Shown piece by piece: positions 57,101-64,000 of a stretch of DNA of 64,000 nt. The position numbers and the translations under genes are program-made. The DNA lies in the NCBI GenBank assembly GCA_026260175.1, contig JAKCWW010000057.1, positions 41,758 to 105,757 of the forward strand, read 5' to 3'. Every line of letters starts with the position of its first letter. Positions within the stretch are counted from its first letter, which is position 1. This DNA comes from Reticulitermes lucifugus (lineage: Eukaryota; Arthropoda; Insecta; Blattodea; Rhinotermitidae). A model generated the notes under the pieces. The model was not told the origin of the DNA. It searched no databases and saw only the letters and a list, made by a program, of their open reading frames with translations.

Positions 57101-57717
57101 AAACATAGGATATGATGATGTGAGCTGGATTCATCTGACCCGGAATAGGGAATTCATGAACACAGTAATGACGTTTCGTGACGTTTCACGTTCCTTAAAG
57201 AGCTGAACATTTATTTACCAGCTCAGCGGTATCATCTTCTCACGGAGGTTTCTGCTGCATGGACTTAGTCCTTGTAGTTAATGGGGTAGACAATTATTGA
57301 TTTAGAATTAAGTAACCCCATAGCACACACAATTTCATAAAATATGTATAGTATAAATCTAGTAAAAAACTGTCTTGTTTTTATGAACCTTATGGTTAAT
57401 TTCTGTTTTGGAAAAAGAAAGTTTAACTGAAACTTATACTAAGCCCACTGAATCAATTAACACTTTCCGAAATTTTTTGCTTAAGGCCAGTTTTAACATT
57501 ACCAATTCATCTCTTAAAAGGCATTTTTCCTTTAGATTTTTACACGGAATTTCTAAGAATTTCTTTCTTTACTCTGAGTTTACAGATCATGTACACTACC
57601 GTATACTTCCATCCTAATTTTCTTTTATCATCTTACCAATATTACGAGACGAGTTATAATGATAACTTTCATCATCTATACTTCCATAGCCATGTTCCTT
57701 CAAACAGTAGAACTAAA
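54169..57717. other. Unassigned AT-rich DNA with one long unrecognised ORF
   Basis: The frame at 56232-56687 (+, 151 codons) starts MASSVDTNCKHFVCNTVSTL. It is rich in Lys, Phe and Leu from AT-rich codons and has no recognisable domain. A minus frame (56104-56289) overlaps its start. A doubled TGACGTTTC lies at 57169-57188. The frame 57408-57617 (+) is unremarkable. Confidence 0.4.
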
Positions 57718-57965
57718 TAACCAATTACCTAAGTAACTAACTAATTAACTAACTAACTATGCAATTTCATTGAAAAGCTGATAGTTACTCAGCACGTTAA
57801 GAAATTCCTTGGAGTAAGTCGAATATTCATCACTGTGCTCAAAGACTCCTGTTATTATACCCTATACTCCGTAACCTGAACCGAATTAGGATTAGTTCCT
57901 AAAATACTTCCATCATTACGTATTTGTAAAGCATCCTGTTGGAATCCTAGTCCAGATTACGGTTA
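57718..57965 (-). mobile_element. LINE 3' fragment G (degenerate)
   Basis: A TAAC tetranucleotide array at 57730-57759 (plus reading AACTAACTAATTAACTAACT) is followed by CTATGCAATTTCATTG, AAAGCTGATAGTTACTCAGC, AAGAAATTCCTTGGAG and CATCACTGTGCTCAAAGAC. This is the order of the LINE tail and 3' UTR in fragments A and F. The coding part beyond about 57880 (CTGAACCGAATTAGG) has decayed. Minus orientation. Confidence 0.6.
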
Positions 57966-58960
57966 TCCAAATCCTTCTTAATTCCTGCTTACTGTTCATT
58001 TACACGTAACCCCCAATTCGTGTCCCAGATCATGAAATTCTCTCAATGAGTAAAAACCATTAAAACACCTCTGACATACAAATTCACAAACTCCCACACG
58101 CACACACCCATCCCAAATAACCGAGATTCGCAAAAATGTGTTTTTTAAAGTGTGGTGGTGAAACTGTATTGGTAAGATCCATCAGTGTTCTGCATGATAC
58201 AGAACAACATGGGAAATGCATTTAACGAAATATAAATGAGACCCAAGGGCTTTAACTACAAGCCGTATAAAAATGTCAACCCTACACATTCCATTACCTC
58301 ATAATATATCACTCTATTTAAATTTTAATGGATAGAATATGTGTCACTCTACAAAACTGTAAAAACAAAATTGTTACAGACACGCACATGCCTATGTCAA
58401 CTGATATAACCTTAAATTACATTACACCGCTTTGCCTGTTAACTGTTTAGGATCAATAAGTGAAGATTCGTGATGCTATGTAAGGCCGTCTCATCCCATT
58501 ATACAGGTTTGTCTCCCTACTGACTATTTGAAGAGCTGTGGCAAGTGTGTGCATGTACTGACTGTTTAACAATTAAGAATCCCAAGTTTTACCCTAATAC
58601 CGTATTAGCGTGTTTTGTATGACTTTCACATCAAACAGCAATATTTCTGTAAACAGCATTAGCAAATTAGTAACGTGCGATAGAGGCATTGGGCTTTAAA
58701 ATATGAACTACTTTTGAAGTATTATTTAGATTAACTTTATTCTTCGAACAATCACGGCTTCTCTTGAATATATTTAATACTCGTATTTTGCACAAATTTA
58801 CTTAATAAAAAACACCGAATACTTGTAACTCTTAAGTACAAGAAGCAGCTGTCATTTTGTACCGTATACTTAATATGGGAAGGATGGTTACGCAAGATTG
58901 TGTGGAGAAGGCAGCAAAGTTTTGATTCTTGGTTCAAATTGGTAAAAAAAAAATAAAGCT
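57966..58960. other. Unassigned AT-rich DNA
   Basis: Nothing is recognised. The frame 58752-58937 (-) is unremarkable. Confidence 0.45.
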
Positions 58961-59214
58961 ATCCCTATACAGGCCTGGACAGGCCCTTAGGTTTCCAGGA
59001 AGTTGAGGATCCCAGGATTTCTAGACAATCGGTACATGTAGGTGGCAACGTTGTCAGCCTTACGCAACGGCCGCCTTTACCCCCCAGGAAAGGCTGAGTC
59101 GACCCCAGGGCCATAGTGCGGCCGGAAGGATTATGTCAATAAAAAATCTCAATGACCCGCGACCTTCCGGTTTGTAGCACAGTTCCTCAACCAACTGCGC
59201 CACCGCGTACCCCC
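58961..59214 (-). mobile_element. tRNA-like-headed SINE (RWRSWLR type)
   Basis: The minus strand begins GGGGGTACGCGGTGGCGCAG, TTGGTTGAGGAACTGTGC and CCGGAAGGTCGCGGGTC. The A box (TGGCGCAGTTGG, 59192-59203) is clear; the B box is truncated after GGTCGCGGGTC. The antisense body contains CCTTTACCCCCCAGG and CTTAGGTTTCCAGGAAGTTG. Translated, the head gives GTRWRSWLRNCATNRKVAG within the frame 59149-59349 (-), a repeat-derived peptide pattern I associate with termite and cockroach genomes. Confidence 0.65.
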
Positions 59215-60857
59215 ATGATGACGTTTGGGTGTACTTCTAAATGAAATTGCGAAGAAAATATATTTATCTTTCAAAGCTTTACTAAACGTGTAGTCATGAA
59301 AATAATACAACCGACGAAGGTAATAATTACAACTTTCACCAAACAGCATTTGGTGATTGAATCAAAGAAGAAGGGCCGGACGTGTACCATTCTTGTTCGT
59401 ATTAGTGCAGTGTATGGCTTTCTAGATATTTATACCTTAAATTTTGTGTAGGTTTACACTTCTATCGTATATGAAAAGTCAGGTTTCCAAAAACGTTTAC
59501 AATATTCAGTTACGTAGCTGATTGATATGTCAAACTGTGGTACTTTAAAAGACAGCTTCCCTTCATTTCGTTTTCATTTTTGTACAAATACGTGAGTCAT
59601 TTTTACTTTCACGTTTTAAGTAGTCTATGATCTAAAATTGGAGCTATTTTTCGCTTCGGTGCGATTAAAGGCATTAGTACTAAGCCAGTAAATTAGTTTA
59701 TCCTTTATTAAAATGTTATTCCTCGCAGGAAACTTGCCTCTGATTGCCATCATTTCTTCCTTTAATAAACAAACATCTGACATATTCCATACCGTCATTA
59801 ACCAACTGACTTACACAGACGTCGCAGACTTCATTTCTCTTGAATGATACAAAGAAACGGTAATAGATGGCAGCAAGAGCTTGCCTCTGCGGTAAATATG
59901 GAATAATGGGATTTCCTTTCAAAGTAAACATAATAATATACCATCATTAGACGTCTTTAAAATTAACCACTTAAAACGTTCGCCTTCCGAGCTCTTACAA
60001 AAATAGCAAAAATAGCAATTTTTGGAAATAAATAATTGTTTGTATCAAGAACACCGAAACAAATATTATGCAAAAGTTTTAAAATAATACTTTGGACTCT
60101 AACAGCCGCCCTTATGAAACTATCTTTACATTTTACTCTTTTTGATAAAGGTTTTGTGTTGTAGCGTTTCCCACTTCTGACACATTTGATGTCAGATGGG
60201 AGCAATTTCCGAGTTCTTGATAGTCATTTTCTAAGGAAATGATAGCCGCTTTCCTCCGCGTTTGGATTCAGAAAGACTTGTGACTACTATAGTGGACGGA
60301 ACACCCAGGATTATCGGATAGAAAAACATGTGTTGCCTTTCTTCCCGCTTGTTCCCTGTATTCTTGAGGCTAACGCACAAATTCTACTCTCCAGTATTAC
60401 TCTGGAAGTAACATTTAACAACAGAAATAGACGTCGTAATGATGACGTGCTTTAGTACAAAAAGTACAGCATAAATGTACTTCTGTTTGGGTACTATAAA
60501 TAATGAAGAGTACGAATGAAATATTGTCTCCATCTGACTGCACAGAAAAAAGGATATTTACTCCCAAGGTAATATATGAGCTCTAATAGGCTTGACAAGC
60601 ATATCAAGAAATTTCAGCGTATAGCCGAGAAAGATGTTACAGGTGTGACAACCGTTGGTTGAAATCCGTCAGACTACTTGTACCCGAAATTAAAATATTC
60701 TTAGTTTTCCTGATTCCATCCAAATCACCTCTCGGTTATTAACACATTAAAGTACAAATTCTTTTAGAAATATATCCTGAAGTTTATACACCACAAGAAC
60801 TAGGTTTACAGAGAAAAAGCATAAACATCAAATGCTAATTTATAAGCCGATAAAGTA
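59215..60857. other. Unassigned AT-rich DNA
   Basis: No gene is seen. Minus frames 59716-59931 and 59963-60205 are unremarkable. A small internal duplication, AAAAATAGC twice, lies near 59999-60016. Confidence 0.45.
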
Positions 60858-61150
60858 AAGGTAAAGTCGTCCTCAAAAATATGATAAAGGCATATGGGAG
60901 AGTGGAGGTATAGATCCACACAATTTTAATCTTGGAATTAGATGGAGGCAAGTGGCCAGCTTCATTTCCCAGCCGCTTTACCATGGGAGCACGAGTACCA
61001 ATTTAATAGATGGCTGGCTGGGCCTGAGAGCCAGTGTGTATATTTGGGAGGAGGAAAACTCTCTTGGCCCTGCCGGAAGTCGAAGACAGTTAGGCTTGCT
61101 CCTCCAGCCTGTGGTACAGTACATGACTACGCTATTCTAACTTCTATTAA
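60858..61150 (+). mobile_element. GTAAAGGTAAAG-headed dispersed repeat
   Basis: The plus strand begins AAAGGTAAAGTCGTCC, then AAAGGCATATGGGAGAGTGG, TTTCCCAGCCGCTTTACC, CGAGTACCAATTTAATAG, GGCTGGCTGGGCCTGAGAGC, and later GGCCCTGCCGGAAGTCGAAG. It is GC-rich against its surroundings. A related opposite-strand copy lies at 62830-63062. The frames 60942-61178 and 60952-61140 (+) overlap in different phases and are repeat read-through. It abuts the tail of LINE fragment H. Confidence 0.5.
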
Positions 61151-61159
61151 AAGCAGATT

Positions 61160-61425
61160 CCGCAGCTTAACTAAATGACTGAGTGACTTAACTAATTAAA
61201 TAACTAACCATGCAGAAAGCAGTCCATTCGATGCTGCTAGTCGCTCGTTTGTTCAAAAAAATTTTTTCTATTGAACTTGAAGCTTCATTCTCGTTTTTAA
61301 GAGTAACATTTGCTAGAACCTCTCCTAAGACAGTTAATTCCATGACATTCTTTCACATCACAATTGTAAGCTTCAATTTAATATTCTCTTCCATCTACGT
61401 CTTGGCCTCGCAAGTAATGTAGTTT
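61160..61425 (-). mobile_element. LINE 3' fragment H (degenerate)
   Basis: A tetranucleotide tail (AACTAAATGACTGAGTGACT and TAACTAACC, 61167-61209) is followed by CATGCAGAAAGCAGTCC. After a poorly matching stretch comes AGCTTCAATTTAATATTC, then TTCCATCTACGTCTTGG, matching ATTTTAATACTATCTTCCCATCTACGCCTAGG-type sequence in fragment F. Minus orientation. Confidence 0.5.
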
Positions 61426-62114
61426 CAGCCTTGCTTAAGATATTCTTACACTGAACAATGCGGTGTGCAATTACCATTCCCGTATCGCACTCGTGAAGTT
61501 TGCGTTCTAATTACTACCACGATATAATGACATGAAAGATACTTTCTTCACCTCAGTCGCTGCAGGGGATAACACACTCATCCGGGAACTATAACAATTT
61601 TCCAGATCATTTGGTCTTGCAGCGAAATAATGCATCCCGTACATGATTAATTAGTAAATTACAGTGCCTAGAACTAGATCATTAATGTTATTCTTGTAAA
61701 AACATAAGCGTAATGAGTCGTCCTATATAACTGTGTGTCTGTCTCCATATTTCATCTCCTAGGTTTTTTTTAAGTATTTATATTCAATTTCGTGTTCGTC
61801 GACTAGAACCAGAAACTGTCATCAAATCTGATATTCGTTAGTATGGGTCAAACATAAGCCACATTTCACACGACCATACAAGTAGAATGTTACGTGTGTT
61901 TTTGTACACGGAGTTAAATATAGCATTCATAATTTAAACTGTCTATTCAGGAAATTTTCGTTCTAAATTATATGTAACGAAATACGAGCAACAACCCATG
62001 CATCTAGCCCTGTTATACCAGGTGAGGTTTAGGAAATTTACAAAAATATTTATGTTAAGAACAAACACCGTCAACGAGGGATTCGATATCGTAAAGAAAA
62101 TCTATAAGAAATGT
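61426..62114. other. Unassigned AT-rich DNA
   Basis: Nothing is recognised. The frame 61998-62189 (+) runs into R1 copy c. Confidence 0.4.
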
Positions 62115-62335
62115 GAGATTAAAATCAAGCACATAAAAATTCCGAAGTCCCAAACGAAAACTGATATAAGAGCGGAGCGGGTTTCGTAATTCCAGTCGTT
62201 TGTAGTGTCCTTGCATTTTAGCGTAAGCTTTCCTGTACCTTCTACCAGTTGCAGTTATTTATACCACACATCGGTCAAGCAAAGATACCAATATGTCTGC
62301 CTATTTGTAGGAAACATAGATCAATGCTGATGAAT
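62115..62335 (+). repeat. Dispersed repeat R1, copy c
   Basis: The plus strand reads AAGCACATAAAAATTCCGAA, GTCCCAAACGAAAACTG, TCGTAATTCCAGTCGTTTG, TGTCCTTGCATTTTAG, TCGGTCAAGCAAAGATACCA and ATATGTCTGCCTATTTGTAG, in the same order as copies a, b and d. Confidence 0.65.
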
Positions 62336-62829
62336 CTTCCGAGCCGTGTGATTAACTTCTAAGGAAAAGCGAAGATGAAACATCCATATTCCCTGGCAGA
62401 CAAGTGAGCTGGAGACTAACGCTGATGCGAAGGCCAAGTGCGTCAGTTCCCGTACTGGATCGGCGTAATTTCTTCTCTTGTGCATTACGCTGTATTCGCG
62501 GAAAGGTTATTTATGGGAAAATTGTAATAATAATTTGTATAATACGTCATATGACAACACTTCTCATCAAAGTACCAGTATGGTTTAGAATAAAAGGATG
62601 TCGTTAGCATTCGAATAATTAAACAGATTCCTGAGGGTGATTTAATCGACCTCTAATTTAGTCTACGTCGAAATGAAAGCTCGGGTATTCTGGACAGCGT
62701 ATTAAAGGTGGCAGACCTTTACAAAAGCTCTCTACAAGCCTAATATGTTAATTAATGTTACGTGTAGGTAATATAATTTAAGAAATACAAAACACAATGT
62801 GTGTCTTTGCAAATAAAGTTCTCTACAGT
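62336..62829. other. Unassigned DNA
   Basis: Nothing is recognised. The frame 62404-62607 (+) has no domain. Confidence 0.4.
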
Positions 62830-63062
62830 CATAATCGGGCTGCCAGGATAGTGTGGCCTGTATAGCGACTCGCTACGGTCAGAGCCCCGGTGGGGGAGAG
62901 GCTTTCCGTACCCATCCAGACCGGCCCCAAAGTTCAGCCAGTCTCCTGTACAATGGGTACCGGTCTCTTTCCCGGGGGTTAATCGGCCGAGGTTTGCCGT
63001 TGACCCCCATCTAACGCATGGCATGTTATATGGTGACCTTTACCTTAACAGGTATAGCAGAA
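62830..63062 (-). mobile_element. GTAAAGGTAAAG-headed dispersed repeat, opposite strand
   Basis: The minus strand reads TTAAGGTAAAGGTCACC, then ATGCCATGCGTTAGATGGGG, CGATTAACCCCCGGGAAAG, GACCGGTACCCATTGTACAG and GGTCTGGATGGGTACGG. The AAGGTAAAGGTC start and CCCGGGAAAG...GGTACCCA order resemble 60858-61150. The minus frame 62758-63024 is read-through. Confidence 0.5.
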
Positions 63063-63630
63063 CACGGCACCTTTAAATCGGAATGCAAATGAACAACAAA
63101 TCATGGAGAAAATACAACTTCCTTCAACCCTTGCAGTTCTATTGTTAGTGCATCAGGATCTGCGTTGAAACATATAGGTAACTGCACAGTATAAACGGGC
63201 ATTTGTGCGAATGTAACACAAGATGAAAGAAGTTATGCTGATACCACGATTGGAAGTGATGAAGTTTACCTCTGCATCGCAGCTACTTCCACACACACAC
63301 ACTTATCTACTGGGGAATCTGAAGGTCGCGGCGATTACTGTAAAACCTGGACACACGTCTTGAGAAAGTAATTAACATTAACACTGAAGACTGGAGTTCA
63401 TCTCAACTTTACGTAAAAGTCCATTTCCTACCTCACAGTAAATACAGTCCGTCTCAATTACAAATACCAGCAAGTTAAGTCTGCGTAGGAAAAAATCGTT
63501 GCTTACTGTGAGCATCACATGTGACACATAAATATAAGGTGCCGGCGAAATGCAGTGTTTATTGTTACAGCACGTGATGCATATAGTTACGAATATACTT
63601 CAAATTGTTGATGTACTTTCCTGCAAATTC
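63063..63630. other. Unassigned DNA
   Basis: A CA dinucleotide run lies at about 63290-63301. Nothing else is recognised. Confidence 0.4.
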
Positions 63631-63810
63631 GACAGTAATACATATGTCTTTGATTACTAGGTCCTGGCGTAACTAACTGTATTTAATGGAAGGTTGAGTA
63701 AAGCCACATACGGACGAAACAAGAACATTACGAATAACTGGAATTATGATGCCAGCTACACGCTTACAGCATTTCCGGTTTCAGACTTATGGGATTCTAA
63801 GCACTTGCTT
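63631..63810 (-). repeat. Dispersed repeat R1, copy d
   Basis: The minus strand reads ATAAGTCTGAAACCGGAAAT, TAGCTGGCATCATAATTCCA, GTTATTCGTAATGTTCTTG, TCGTCCGTATGTGGC, CAGTTAGTTACGCCAGG and AAAGACATATGTATTACTG. These blocks match R1 copy a throughout. Confidence 0.65.
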
Positions 63811-63874
63811 TTCGTTGCACAAAAGACACGAACGCAATATAATTCTGGATATAACATGTGTGAAGCCCTGTCTT
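63811..63874. other. Short unassigned spacer
   Basis: This lies between R1 copy d and the terminal SINE. Nothing is recognised. Confidence 0.4.
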
Positions 63875-64000
63875 GCCGATCCCAGTGGCCGCGCGATCTA
63901 AGGCGTGGGTCTACGGCCGCTCACTTACTGGGATTGTGGGTTCGAATTCCGCCGGGTGCATGGATGTCTGTCTCTTGTGTGTGTTGTGTGTTGTCAGGTA
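63875..64000 (+). mobile_element. tRNA-Ser-like-headed SINE, copy 4 (cut by window end)
   Basis: The plus strand reads GCCGATCCCAGTGGCCGCGC, GATCTAAGGCGTGGGTCTAC, GGCCGCTCACTTACTGGGAT, GGGTTCGAATTCCGCCGGG, ATGGATGTCTGTCTCTTGTG and GTTGTGTGTTGTCAGGTA. Both A-box and B-box regions are present. It continues beyond the window. The head is among the cleanest of the four copies. Confidence 0.85.

Noticed and set aside
57169-57188. Doubled TGACGTTTC as a paired CRE-like site
   Set aside because: Short, and more easily explained as part of the ACGTTTC theme of fold-back remnants.
1-64000. LTR retrotransposon, endogenous virus or CRISPR array
   Set aside because: No paired LTR-like direct repeats, no gag/pol/env-type domains, and no regularly spaced identical repeats were seen.

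Overview
The window looks like non-coding DNA from an insect nuclear genome. I infer a polyneopteran, most likely a termite or cockroach. The grounds are low coding density, AT-rich sequence, many decayed dispersed repeats, several unrelated tRNA-headed SINE families, and LINE fragments whose 3' tails are short tetranucleotide repeats. The SINE-encoded peptide pattern RWRSWLRNCATNRKVAG is, from memory, common in Blattodea. There are no operons, ribosome binding sites, prokaryotic gene arrays, rRNA, functional tRNA or CRISPR. I cannot support any intact protein-coding gene. The open frames present are short, on both strands, and either unrecognisable or parts of transposable elements.

Layout. 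1-7.2 kb: microsatellites, a TIR element (2962-3445), fold-back element pieces, then a tRNA-headed SINE directly against the tail of a LINE fragment. 7.2-16.1 kb: mostly unassigned AT-rich DNA, with an old SINE at 8.8 kb, a 74-bp tandem duplication at 10.0 kb, and a second TIR element (15049-15661) whose right end is duplicated. 16.0-19.6 kb: a 58-bp tandem repeat, a four-copy dispersed repeat (called R1 here), a piggyBac-type MITE between TTAA sites, and a broken Tc1-like transposase. 24.1-25.9 kb: the most gene-like patch, with TATA-like boxes, three exact GTGAGT donor motifs, and then five diverged tandem units of about 130 bp. 25.9-40.6 kb: unassigned DNA with two SINEs, a nested fold-back element, members of a fold-back family, and an exact 38-bp-arm hairpin. 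40.6-49.7 kb: a cluster of four LINE tails, a tRNA-headed SINE, and an inverted SINE pair. 49.7-64 kb: a gap of 50 N, a perfect 48-bp palindrome, two more LINE tails, further SINE-like repeats, two R1 copies, and a SINE cut by the window end.

How the parts relate. The elements are dead or non-autonomous: SINEs with pol III box remnants, LINE 3' ends carrying only the end of the reverse transcriptase frame, MITEs, and one transposase pseudogene. All eight LINE fragments lie in the same orientation (minus), while SINEs and R1 occur in both. One reading is that much of the window is a long intron or flank of a plus-strand gene, possibly starting near 24.9 kb; this is inference. No complete new functional system can be shown. 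The most unusual objects are the 38-bp-arm hairpin, the 48-bp palindrome, the head-to-head SINE pair, and the tandem array beside the candidate first exon.
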